A stretch of 12,650 nucleotides of DNA from Calditrichaeota bacterium AABM5.125.24. GTDB lineage: Bacteria; Electryoneota; AABM5-125-24; Hatepunaeales; Hatepunaeaceae. Positions 1 to 7,762 of this stretch are shown here, piece by piece. Numbering within the stretch: position 1 is the first letter of the stretch; every line of letters starts with the position of its first letter. The stretch lies in contig MWJR01000146.1 in NCBI GenBank assembly GCA_002127415.1, forward strand, positions 1-12,650, in the 5' to 3' direction. The notes under the pieces are model-generated. The model was not told the DNA's origin. It did no database searches and was given only the letters and a program-made list of their open reading frames with translations. The position numbers and the translations under genes were made by a program.

Positions 1-127
1 TAATCAGGGCACTTTATTGTAGACACTTGTCGGACCGGCGAAGCATGCCCCTGCGCCTGTCCCTGCGAAGGCAGGGAAAAGCAGGGGGCCGGTATCCAGG
101 CGAATTCGGGGCTGTCTGGATTCCGAC

Positions 128-289
128 CTACCAGTCTGTCCGAGAATTGCTTTTGGGTTGATCTGCGGCAAGGCGCACGCCCCCAGCTTTCACTGGGGCA
201 GGCTCTCGTGCGCCCGTAAAAACAATAACTTGAATGGCGGACGATGGCGTCCGCCTTGCCAAATCTTGCATTCTCGGACAGACTGCTAC
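128..289. repeat. CTAC target-site duplication bracketing element copy 1
   Basis: CTAC at 128-131 and CTAC at 286-289 directly abut the terminal inverted repeats of the inner element. Deleting one CTAC plus the element leaves ATTCCGAC-CTAC-GTCGGGAT, a clean hairpin with a four-base loop. The insertion therefore hit the loop of a pre-existing palindrome. The reading as a transposition footprint is inference, but two independent signs (the duplication and the restored hairpin) agree. Confidence 0.7.
132..285. mobile_element. Small non-autonomous inverted-repeat element, copy 1 (154 bp, nested)
   Basis: The ends are a perfect 16-bp inverted repeat, CAGTCTGTCCGAGAAT at 132-147 with its complement at 270-285. 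CTAC lies immediately outside both ends (128-131 and 286-289), consistent with a 4-bp target duplication. Two internal hairpins are present: GGCGCACG (172-179) with CGTGCGCC (207-214), and GGCGGACG (236-243) with CGTCCGCC (248-255, loop ATGG). Compared with the copy at 7250-7380 it has 23 extra bases in the loop of the first hairpin, which add a CCCCAG/CTGGGG stem. Outside that insertion there are about 11 mismatches in 131 aligned bases. It encodes no transposase, so it would need one supplied from elsewhere. Confidence 0.8.
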
Positions 290-361
290 GTCGGGATGAC
301 AGTCCGGCAGCTGCCGGATCAATGTCAACTATAAAATGCCCCCCTTAATAATCACTGATTC

Positions 362-3300
362 TTATCCCCTTATGGAGATATTTACCGAAAAGCCGAAATC
401 CTGGGACTTGGTTTCTCCGGTCCGGTCGGATTTCTGCACCGCATACTCGTAATGGAACCCCCCTCTCACCGTGGTGGAGAAGGTATATTCAATCGAGGGT
501 CGAACGGACCACGACGAGGTCTCATTCGAGGTGGAGAACTTTTCGCCCCCGGCGGAATTCTCGCTCTTGGTGAAGGAGTTGTCATAAGTCAGCGAGAAGG
601 AGGTGGTGTTCTTGAGCCGGCGGTTCCTGAACGGCCACACCGGGATAGGGATGCGGAAGCCCTTACGGGAGGTGTAGCTGGACGAGATACTGACGGTTCG
701 GGTCAGGTCTCTGCTCTTGGTTTCATTGCCCAACCTCTCGTCGAAGACCCTCTGCGACAGGTTATAACGGACGCTGGTGCCGACTCCCCCCTTCCATGCA
801 ATCGACACCCCCATCAGCGGCGAGAAGCTCTTGTCATACTCGATGCGGGTGGTCTCACTGGCCGAGTCGGCGGATGACTTTCGCCACGATTCGGTGGCAC
901 TGCCCTGGAAGCTGTTATCCAGGGAGACGGAGTTAGCCAGCTCCTTCAGGAAGGAGAGCCTCTCCCATCCCGACCACCGGAAATTCCAGTTCACCACCGG
1001 GACAGCGCGGATGCTTGTCCCATTGGAACGGAACATCTGGAAGACCGTTCTGGTGTTACTGCCTCTCTGGTCGCTGCTCCCCGTCTGTGATTGGATATCC
1101 TCCGTCTTGGTCTGACCTGTGCTGTAATGGAGGCTGGTGAAGGCGATGTTGGGTGTGATATCAAGCCCCGACCTGAAGCTATGTTCCCGGCGGCGGGCGT
1201 AACTGTCGGAGTATATGAAACCTGATACCCGCTCCATACCCGGGTCGCTGGTCAAGCCGAGGCGGTAACGCCAGCCGGCCTGCCCGGAGCCGACAGCGGG
1301 GTTACTTATGTCGTCGGTCTGACTGAAATCCCAGCGGACGTCACGCAGACGCCTAAGCAGCTCCTTAAAGGGTGTCAGCGGATCTGGAGGCGGACGCCGC
1401 GGCTTCTTCTCGGGGGCACCGGTGGTGTCGGGCTCGGTCCCCTTCGGCAGGGTGGATTCATCCCCGTGTCCGGTGCCGCTGTCAGGCGGCAGCATCCCGG
1501 AGTCCGGTTCGGACGAGGCTCCAGAGCCCCCTTCAGGCTTGACCCAGGGCGGCGGTTCCTCCTCCGTCCTGATGGCTCCCGGAGGACGTTTCTTACCAAT
1601 AAGCGCCCCCACTATCTGTGGAAGACGCAAGGTCAAGGATGTGGACAGCGAGCTGTTCACACCCACTACACGACCGCCACGGCTGTAGCCGTCGGTTCTC
1701 CAGTTCCACCGGTAGCGGGCGTTGTAGTTGGCGTCGGTGCCCAGCCAGCTCATAAGCACCGGATTGAAGTTGGTCGAGAACGACTGTGAAAAGTCGGTAT
1801 CCACAAAGTAGTTCCCGAAGATGCGCCAGAACAGCTCCTCCTTCTGACGCCGGGTCGCTTCCTCCCAACCAGTGCTGTCGAAGTAGGCTGTATCCTCGGT
1901 TTCTATATAATAATCATCGATGTTCAGCAGCCGCCCCGCCATATCGGCCCGGGCGGAATCACTGACTATGCGCGAGCTGTTCACCGACTGAGAGAAGTCG
2001 AAGCCCAGCGAGGTTACCGGTCTCCATCCCACCCTGTAGTTGCGGGAGAGATTCAGACGATAATCGTCGGTATGCAGCCCGCTGCGGGTCTCCTTACTGC
2101 CTTCGCTCTCAGTTCCCTCGACCCCTGTGGATATCGAGGTCGGTAAAGGTCTAAATTTGCTCTCTGACAGCTTACCCAGCAGAGGCAGATTTCGCGCCCA
2201 CCACAGCCAGCTCAGCTCCAGCGGCTTATCGAACGACAGATCGTAGCCGGCCCGACCCTGGGTCTGGCGCCCTTTATCATACATGTAGTTGGAGTTGCTG
2301 GAGTAATCCTCGCTGTAGCTGCCGTTCAGCCGAATGCGGTCAAGGGCGTAGCGCACCAGCGGATTGGAGGAACGTTTATCCTTCGATATCCCGAGTGAAA
2401 AGCTGTATTGCTTCGAGGTGGTTATCTGTGAGTCCACCGGGCTGACATAACGGGGCTGACTGGTATATCGATTGTTACTCCGGAGGTTTTCCAGGAAGAT
2501 AGACCATATATCAATCCGCTCCCCGGTCAAGGCTGACAACTCGACGTCGCTGTTGGGCTGATACTTGGGGATATCGATACTCTGCCTGAGGTTGGCGTTG
2601 AAGGGTATCCGTATCCCCCACTGGGGGTTGAAGAGCTGATCGAACTGGAAGCTGGTGTTGAACCGACCTGAAAGTTGATCCTGGTCCGAGCCGACCCTTC
2701 GGTCCACCTTATGGAAGTCTGCCTGCTGCTGGGTTATGTCGGCATGAACGGTCAGCAGGTTCCCCGCGACCCGAAGGTCGGCCGACCCGGTGGCTGCCCA
2801 GCCGGGAGCACGCTGGATGTCCGATACACGCAACTCGTCAACCCAGATCTCCACCGCGTCCTGCTCGGTGACCGGACTGCCGTGGTTCTTGATGCCGATG
2901 GAAAAGAACTTTATCTCACGCAGCGACGGCTCGCCGACGATCCTGATCACATCGCCACCAGGCAGGATGTCGTAGTCGCGAAGCGAGTCCTGCTGACGCA
3001 TAAACTTAAGCGACGCAAGTCGGTCGAAGTCGATCACGATCTCATTCTCCCCCGACCAACCCGGCGACAACCGCTGGGAGAACTCATAATACCGTTGGCG
3101 TCCGGTGAGGGTGTCGGCTCCGAAGCTGAGGAACATCTCGAGGTCCAGCTCCCGACCGAATCGATCCACCAGCCGTCCACCAGGCCCGCCGCCGTGAACG
3201 AACATCTTCAGCTTGCGGTATTCGATCAGGCTCATCCTCATCTGCTGCGGGATCTGCTTGTGCACCAGCCCGGTCTGTCCGGTGCCGAGCCTGTTGATCC

Positions 3301-6300
3301 GCAGCACCAGCGACTGCTCCTTGGCCCTGAGCCTGGTAACGGGGTCGACCTCTCCCGAGACCCCCGGCGGAGGGGTGTATTCGGGGTTGTCGTGGGTGTT
3401 GACCACCGCCACGCTGATCGGATCATAGGTTCCGCCGCGACCATCGGAGACCTCAACCTCCTGCCACTCGTTGCCCACCATCTCGATCTGGGCGATCTCC
3501 ACCCAGCTCCTGTCATTCAGCCAACTCCTGCGGTCGAAACCGGTGAACCAGATGCGGGCGTATTCGATGGAGGTTATCTGAGGATTGCCGGTCTCCTGGA
3601 CATCCTTCAGAGGGATGCGATACAGCCGCCAACCCTTCGGATTGCCCAGCCCGCCGACGATATAGCGGTTTGCGTCCCCCTCGGACAGATCGATCCGGTA
3701 ACGGTAGAAGTCGTTGGTGCGGTCCACATCGCCGTTGTTGTCCAGGTCCTCAGAATCGGGATAGTGCCCCCCCTCATCGTTCTTGTTCTCCTCGGTGCCG
3801 TTGATGCGGGAGTAATCGTTTCGGTTTGAGCGGTCGTATCCCCAGTCATCATAAGAGGGGAGCAGTATTCCATCCCCGTTAATATCGACCATATCGCCCG
3901 GATCGGCGCCCGCTTGAATATCGATCCCGGTATCTTCGCTGTTGTCCAGGATCCCGTTCCCACTCCTGAAGCCCGGATCGGGTCTGTCCTCGGTATCGAG
4001 CACCCTGTTCGGGATGACATCCTCGGATATCTGCCCCAGGTCGATATACATCACCCCCCGGGTGGTCCTGCCACGATTGAGCCAGATCTCGAGATACTTG
4101 GACTGCGACTGGTCGGCATAGCCGGCGCCGAGGCAGCGCATTATCCCTCCCCATCTCTTCTCAGGGGCGATCCCCTCGGCCGGCCTGCTGGTATCAGCCC
4201 ATTCAGCCCACCACGGTTTGAACTCCAACCTGAGCACCGGCGTTGTCGAGGCCTGCGCCTGCACCTCCCGTTCCGGCCAGATGTCGGTTATTTTAACCTG
4301 ATCCCAGGGATTATACCATATCAGTCGCCCGCGCTGCTCCAGCCACTCCCCCTCACCGCGGTCGTCATAATCGGGGAAGCTGGCGGCTGTCCACTGTCTC
4401 CTGGTGATGCCAAGCGGGAAGGCGCGTTTGTTGGTCTCGAAGTCGTCGATATAGGCCACGCCGTTGTGGTCACCGGTGGAGGGGGAGTTCAGGCTGTTCG
4501 GGTCCGGGAAGACCTGTGCGACCTCGGCCTCGATGGTCAGCTGTGACGCCTCGTCGGTCTCTATCAGCGGCAGCCAGTCAACGGCACGGGTCAGAAACAT
4601 CGGCTCGAACTGAAGCCTGGCGTTAACGTCCCAGATCGTATTGCGCGTCGGTTCCGAGCCCACCCGGATCCGCTTGTCCAGTGTCTTCTGGTTCATATAC
4701 AGCATCGTTGTTCCGATGAACGAGTCCTCCCACAGCTCGTATTCGGCGCGCATACCCAGCAGGGTCTTGGTATCGAGCTGGAACATCGCCCCGGTCTCGT
4801 ATTTTATCTCGATGCCCGTGCCAGGGGTCAGGGCTTCGGAGCGCAGGATGGTCAGCTCGCCGGTGACGTAGTCTATGGCGTAGTCGATGCCGGGGGAGAG
4901 CCTGGCGCCGTTCATAATCACCTCCACCGAGCCCTCGAGGACGTTATAGCCGAGGTCATAGGTGGCGCTGATATTGGTATAGGAGACCTCGATCTCGAAC
5001 TGGCTCGACACCCGGTTGAGCACCTGCCTGGAGCTGGTGTAGAGTGTATCTGTGAACAGGCTCGTGTCGAGTGCGGCTTTTTGTGGAACACCGCCCTTGA
5101 ACCAACCCACCGGGGCGAACGGCTGCAGGTCGGGGAATATCAGCTCGCCGCGGGCGAAGTTAATGAAGACCTCGTCTATTCTGCCGTCGGGACGGCCCTC
5201 GTTCCCGAAGTGGTCGAGGCCGAAGATCTCGATGAAGCTGCGTATCTGGTCCAGGTCCAGGTCCAGGCCCGAGTCCTCCCGTTCTCCGGTCTGTCCGGCC
5301 GATAAGGTGATCCGCCCTTCGAAACCCTCCCTGGTGATATTGGCAGCCCTGAGGTCGTATACATTGCGCCACATCAGATTCCAGGTCAGGTCTTTCGGCT
5401 GGGGGCTATTCGGTTTCAGCAGCTTCAGGATGAACGGCGCGGAGAGTGAATCAAGGTTATCCGACGGATCGAGGTCACCCAGCGTATCTGAATCGGTGCT
5501 GTAGGCGACCGCAACAATGGTTCCCACATCGACCGGCCGGTTGAGCCGGATGTAACCAAGCTGCTTGTTCACCTCGTAGTCGGAGTCCTGCACCAGCGGC
5601 AGGAAGTTGGCGCGCTGATGCTCAGCGTCGGGGTCGAGGGTGTCTATGTCAACCGATTCCCTTGGGTCGTGGAAAGCCCAGCCGAAAACCTCGTTTCGAT
5701 TCTCACTGACCCCGGTGACTGAGATATAGACATCGATGTCCCTCATCTGAAGCTCTCCGGGGAGGCCGATCGATTCCAGGCCATCGGTGCGGTATCTGTA
5801 GGCGTCCCGGTATAGAGTGTCGAGGAAGAAGTAGCGCCACTGGACATACTCGTTGGGGTCGATCGTGACCGGTCGTCCGGTCCTGGCACCCCCTTCGAGC
5901 TTGATCTCCTGCTTCTCCCCCTTCTGGATGCTGGTTATGGTGGTCAGCTTCAACGCACCCAGCTGGGATTCAGTCTTGAACCCGAACAGCCCTTTATGCC
6001 TGGCCGAAGTTGAGGCCAGCTTGGCACCCCCCAGCGACAGCGAGACGTTGCCGGCCTCCACCGTCTTCAGGATCTCGTCATCATCCCCCTTGTAATGCAG
6101 CTTGAGGCTGTTCTCGAACTCGAACAGCCGCTCTGAGTCCTGGTCGATCTCCACGCTGACCTTCTCCCCCACACTGCCCTTGATCATAAACTGCTGGGAC
6201 TGGTCGAACTTGAACTGGTAGCTGGTCGGATTGGGATTGTCGCGCTGCAGCGTCTGCTTCTTCTCGGTGCGCATGCTTCCATCGACCCGGATGTTGCCGG

Positions 6301-7147
6301 AGACCGTGAGCCCGATGTCGGAGCCGCCGAAGATCCTCTGAGCCCGCTTGGACTTGAAGACCGGTATGGATATATTTATACTGGAGCCGTCGGCCTTGGT
6401 CTTTGTCGGCAACCGACTGATGATCGACTGCCGCCAGACCTCCCGGTCGGCGGCCTGGATCGAACGCTCGAGGTAGATCTCCGGGGTCAGAGCGCCCGGC
6501 AGGGGCAGCTCCAGCCCGCTTAACCGGTGGTTCAGCACCACATAGTTGGTGGCGGTGTCAAGTTCAGCCGACATATCGAGCGGCAGATCGACCGGGTAGA
6601 TCAAGGTCGGATGGCGCGGGGTGGGAATCTCCTCGACCTCCTCCACCTGCTCTTTGGCCATTTTCTCAGTGGATGCAGCACCTGTAATGGAGGTGGTGGC
6701 AGCTTCTCCCGGCACCTCACCGGTTGTTGAGGGCTGAACCTCTCCAGGTGCCGGCACCCCCACCCAAGAGGTTGTATCTGTCGGCTTTTCCCGGGCTGGC
6801 GGAGGCTTCCCCACGAGGTGCAGGGGAGGTTCGGGAGATGCAGGCGAGGGTGCGGTGGTATCGGCGCGGGCGGAGTCGTGCGCCTCCGGGGTTATCTGCT
6901 CGACCTCCGGATGGGTTGAATCGGCGGAACTGCTGTCCCAAATGGCACTGGCCAGGCCATACCTGGGCGGGAAACGGGTCGGGTCAACCAGCCGCTCAAC
7001 CAGGTTTGTGCGACGGAACCCGATCCCGGCATCAACTCGGCCGTTCAATACCAGAAGCGCAACGGATGACAGCAATGCCGCAGTGATTATCCCGAAGCCT
7101 CGGGATAGGCTTACTGTTCTTCGCAAAGGGCCTGTTCCGGTTAACAC
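362..7147 (-). CDS. sprA: SprA/Sov-family outer-membrane translocon of the type IX secretion system
   Basis: The 2,261-residue product is close in length to known SprA/Sov proteins (about 2,300-2,500 residues), which form the giant outer-membrane beta-barrel through which T9SS cargo is exported. A signal peptide is visible: Arg-rich start, hydrophobic residues about 19-35, likely cleavage after VDA near residue 41. Residues about 45-175 are a Pro/Ser/Thr/Glu-rich linker. Family hallmarks follow in order: the EIDQDSERLFEFENSLKL block (about 330-350), PGIDYAIDYVTGELTIL (about 745-765), GSEPTRNTIW then LTRAVDWLPLI (about 828-860), YIDDFE (about 897), WYNPW (about 945), and SEDLDNNGDVDR with downstream YRYRIDL (about 1130-1152). 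The C-terminal half is rich in alternating aromatic and polar strands typical of a barrel. A disordered Pro/Glu-rich insert lies at about 1850-1925. No frameshift is seen; the stop is TAA. The start is GTG, and the frame is closed by an in-frame TAA at 7187-7189. TTG at codon 8 is an alternative start. Identification is by recognised family motifs, not by a search. Confidence 0.96.
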   Translation of the reverse strand: MLTGTGPLRRTVSLSRGFGIITAALLSSVALLVLNGRVDAGIGFRRTNLVERLVDPTRFPPRYGLASAIWDSSSADSTHPEVEQITPEAHDSARADTTAPSPASPEPPLHLVGKPPPAREKPTDTTSWVGVPAPGEVQPSTTGEVPGEAATTSITGAASTEKMAKEQVEEVEEIPTPRHPTLIYPVDLPLDMSAELDTATNYVVLNHRLSGLELPLPGALTPEIYLERSIQAADREVWRQSIISRLPTKTKADGSSINISIPVFKSKRAQRIFGGSDIGLTVSGNIRVDGSMRTEKKQTLQRDNPNPTSYQFKFDQSQQFMIKGSVGEKVSVEIDQDSERLFEFENSLKLHYKGDDDEILKTVEAGNVSLSLGGAKLASTSARHKGLFGFKTESQLGALKLTTITSIQKGEKQEIKLEGGARTGRPVTIDPNEYVQWRYFFLDTLYRDAYRYRTDGLESIGLPGELQMRDIDVYISVTGVSENRNEVFGWAFHDPRESVDIDTLDPDAEHQRANFLPLVQDSDYEVNKQLGYIRLNRPVDVGTIVAVAYSTDSDTLGDLDPSDNLDSLSAPFILKLLKPNSPQPKDLTWNLMWRNVYDLRAANITREGFEGRITLSAGQTGEREDSGLDLDLDQIRSFIEIFGLDHFGNEGRPDGRIDEVFINFARGELIFPDLQPFAPVGWFKGGVPQKAALDTSLFTDTLYTSSRQVLNRVSSQFEIEVSYTNISATYDLGYNVLEGSVEVIMNGARLSPGIDYAIDYVTGELTILRSEALTPGTGIEIKYETGAMFQLDTKTLLGMRAEYELWEDSFIGTTMLYMNQKTLDKRIRVGSEPTRNTIWDVNARLQFEPMFLTRAVDWLPLIETDEASQLTIEAEVAQVFPDPNSLNSPSTGDHNGVAYIDDFETNKRAFPLGITRRQWTAASFPDYDDRGEGEWLEQRGRLIWYNPWDQVKITDIWPEREVQAQASTTPVLRLEFKPWWAEWADTSRPAEGIAPEKRWGGIMRCLGAGYADQSQSKYLEIWLNRGRTTRGVMYIDLGQISEDVIPNRVLDTEDRPDPGFRSGNGILDNSEDTGIDIQAGADPGDMVDINGDGILLPSYDDWGYDRSNRNDYSRINGTEENKNDEGGHYPDSEDLDNNGDVDRTNDFYRYRIDLSEGDANRYIVGGLGNPKGWRLYRIPLKDVQETGNPQITSIEYARIWFTGFDRRSWLNDRSWVEIAQIEMVGNEWQEVEVSDGRGGTYDPISVAVVNTHDNPEYTPPPGVSGEVDPVTRLRAKEQSLVLRINRLGTGQTGLVHKQIPQQMRMSLIEYRKLKMFVHGGGPGGRLVDRFGRELDLEMFLSFGADTLTGRQRYYEFSQRLSPGWSGENEIVIDFDRLASLKFMRQQDSLRDYDILPGGDVIRIVGEPSLREIKFFSIGIKNHGSPVTEQDAVEIWVDELRVSDIQRAPGWAATGSADLRVAGNLLTVHADITQQQADFHKVDRRVGSDQDQLSGRFNTSFQFDQLFNPQWGIRIPFNANLRQSIDIPKYQPNSDVELSALTGERIDIWSIFLENLRSNNRYTSQPRYVSPVDSQITTSKQYSFSLGISKDKRSSNPLVRYALDRIRLNGSYSEDYSSNSNYMYDKGRQTQGRAGYDLSFDKPLELSWLWWARNLPLLGKLSESKFRPLPTSISTGVEGTESEGSKETRSGLHTDDYRLNLSRNYRVGWRPVTSLGFDFSQSVNSSRIVSDSARADMAGRLLNIDDYYIETEDTAYFDSTGWEEATRRQKEELFWRIFGNYFVDTDFSQSFSTNFNPVLMSWLGTDANYNARYRWNWRTDGYSRGGRVVGVNSSLSTSLTLRLPQIVGALIGKKRPPGAIRTEEEPPPWVKPEGGSGASSEPDSGMLPPDSGTGHGDESTLPKGTEPDTTGAPEKKPRRPPPDPLTPFKELLRRLRDVRWDFSQTDDISNPAVGSGQAGWRYRLGLTSDPGMERVSGFIYSDSYARRREHSFRSGLDITPNIAFTSLHYSTGQTKTEDIQSQTGSSDQRGSNTRTVFQMFRSNGTSIRAVPVVNWNFRWSGWERLSFLKELANSVSLDNSFQGSATESWRKSSADSASETTRIEYDKSFSPLMGVSIAWKGGVGTSVRYNLSQRVFDERLGNETKSRDLTRTVSISSSYTSRKGFRIPIPVWPFRNRRLKNTTSFSLTYDNSFTKSENSAGGEKFSTSNETSSWSVRPSIEYTFSTTVRGGFHYEYAVQKSDRTGETKSQDFGFSVNISIRG

Positions 7148-7180
7148 TTCGCTAAAGCGGTATCGAACGGTCTTAGGCGG

Positions 7181-7187
7181 CCTCCGT
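7181..7187 (-). promoter_or_regulatory. Shine-Dalgarno-like ACGGAGG, misplaced relative to the sprA start
   Basis: Read on the minus strand this is ACGGAGG, the best purine-rich ribosome-binding match upstream of sprA. However, 33 bases separate it from the GTG at 7147, far more than the usual 5-9. The twelve in-frame codons across that gap contain no ATG, GTG or TTG. It may be fortuitous, or the sprA start may use a poorly matched site. Confidence 0.25.
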
Positions 7188-7249
7188 TAAAGAAAGGTAG
7201 AAGTAAAAAGGCTAAGGAAATGGATTGAAAGGCAAGGGCTTTGCTCCTT

Positions 7250-7380
7250 CAGGGTGTCCGAGAATTGCTTTTGGGTTGCTCTGCGGCAAGGCGCACGCCC
7301 CCGTGCGCCCGTAAAAACAATAACTTGCAAGGCGGACGGGGGCGTCCGCCTTGCAAGATCTCGCATTCTCGGACAGGCTG
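7250..7380. mobile_element. Small non-autonomous inverted-repeat element, copy 2 (131 bp)
   Basis: This is a second copy, in the same orientation, of the element at 132-285. The inverted ends CAG(GG/CC)TGTCCGAGAAT lie at 7250-7265 and 7365-7380, with two mismatches in 16. The first hairpin is GGCGCACG (7290-7297), loop CCCC, CGTGCGCC (7302-7309). The second is longer than in copy 1: a perfect 15-bp stem, 7324-7338 with 7343-7357, loop GGGG. No clear target duplication is seen (CCTT on the left, TTTC on the right). It lies between the 5' end of sprA and the divergent gene, so it may separate or influence their promoters. Confidence 0.78.
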
Positions 7381-7616
7381 TTTCACCTTGACTGTCAAAT
7401 ATAGCTCAATTTGTCCATAATTGCAACACCTCTTCACAATTCAATTGATAATAAATACATACTGTTTCACGACCTCACCCTGTGACATTCAGGAACTCTT
7501 CAGATTGATGATCGACCCGAAAAACGGTCGGTTCACAGCGCAAGAACGGCTCTTTCCCTCTTGCGTCAACGATGAAATCATATTACCATAAGAGCGTCTC
7601 TCCAGGTTGGTAAAAA
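7381..7616. other. AT-rich intergenic stretch between divergent genes, with two small hairpins
   Basis: No gene is seen here. The part from 7381 to about 7475 is AT-rich and is the most likely place for the promoters of the two divergent genes, but I cannot assign convincing -35/-10 or Bacteroidetes-type boxes. Two hairpins follow: CGACC (7513-7517) with GGTCG (7526-7530), and CGCAAGA (7539-7545) with TCTTGCG (7559-7565), the latter with a 13-base loop. They would lie in the 5' leader of the rightward gene if transcription starts in the AT-rich part. Confidence 0.4.
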
Positions 7617-7682
7617 GTGGTGGCGCGGACGTTCCTGATCCGCGATGATAAGGATTTATCGGCGGACAGGACTGTCCACCAC
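7617..7682. repeat. Palindrome cluster (REP-like unit) upstream of the giant surface protein gene
   Basis: Within 66 bases there are the outer arms GTGGTGG (7617-7623) and CCACCAC (7676-7682). Between them are CGCGGA (7624-7629) with TCCGCG (7639-7644), GATAA (7647-7651) with TTATC (7656-7660, loop GGAT), and GGACAG (7664-7669) with CTGTCC (7672-7677). The last stem competes with the outer arm for two bases, so two alternative folds exist. The layout resembles dispersed palindromic repeats, but only one copy lies in this window. It falls inside the likely 5' leader of the downstream gene. Confidence 0.5.
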
Positions 7683-7742
7683 GCTGGCTCTATCACGTCC
7701 ATCTGCTAAAGGCTCGAGCGCCTCTCAACCCAGTTGTCACCA

Positions 7743-7762
7743 GTTATCAGGAGATAACAATG
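7743..7762 (+). promoter_or_regulatory. Ribosome-binding site embedded in a perfect 6-bp hairpin
   Basis: AGGAG (7749-7753) lies six bases before the ATG at 7760 and fixes the start of the giant surface protein. GTTATC (7743-7748) and GATAAC (7753-7758) are perfect inverted repeats, with AGGA as the four-base loop. The core of the Shine-Dalgarno sequence is thus shown in a loop while its last base and the spacer are paired. Whether the short stem matters for translation is not known. Confidence 0.6.

Larger units (their letters stand above)
7..341. repeat. Outer palindromic (MITE/REP-like) element downstream of sprA, interrupted by a second element
   Basis: An imperfect inverted repeat joins 7-29 and 320-341: GGGCA(C/T)TTTAT(T/A)GT(A/T)GACA(C)TTG, with 19 of 22 positions matching and one indel. 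Nested inside are further pairings: CCGGC 35-39 with GCCGG 88-92; CCCCTGC 48-54 with GCAGGGG 81-87; TCCCTGC 60-66 with GCAGGGA 71-77 (loop GAAG); ATCCAG 94-99 with CTGGAT 116-121; ATTCCGAC 120-127 with GTCGGGAT 289-297 (one T/G mismatch); and the 16-base perfect palindrome at 303-318. No ORF of substance is present. The element ends 21 bases after the sprA stop, so its hairpins could also affect the sprA mRNA 3' end. Its true outer borders and its family are not known from this single copy. Confidence 0.7.

Noticed and set aside
303..318. Perfect 16-base palindrome as a Rho-independent terminator for sprA
   Set aside because: Read on the minus strand, no T-run follows the hairpin. It fits better as part of the outer palindromic element.
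128..328. Small minus-strand ORF (66 codons), similar to one at 7249-7437
   Set aside because: The shared peptide segment comes only from the repeated inverted-repeat element. Hairpins and a 23-bp indel inside it argue against coding.
1..361. CRISPR array
   Set aside because: The repeats are inverted hairpins, not evenly spaced direct repeats with unique spacers.
2675..3829. 384-codon open frame on the plus strand
   Set aside because: It lies wholly inside sprA on the opposite strand. Its product has no recognisable domain, while the sprA frame here carries conserved family motifs.
3690..4010. Dockerin domain in SprA
   Set aside because: The DxNxDG-like loops occur inside a conserved SprA segment and lack the paired 22-residue dockerin repeats.
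7388..7416. TTGACT followed by an AT-rich stretch as a promoter
   Set aside because: No acceptable -10 box lies 16-19 bases downstream, and the Bacteroidetes-type TAnnTTTG is only partly matched, so no promoter is called.
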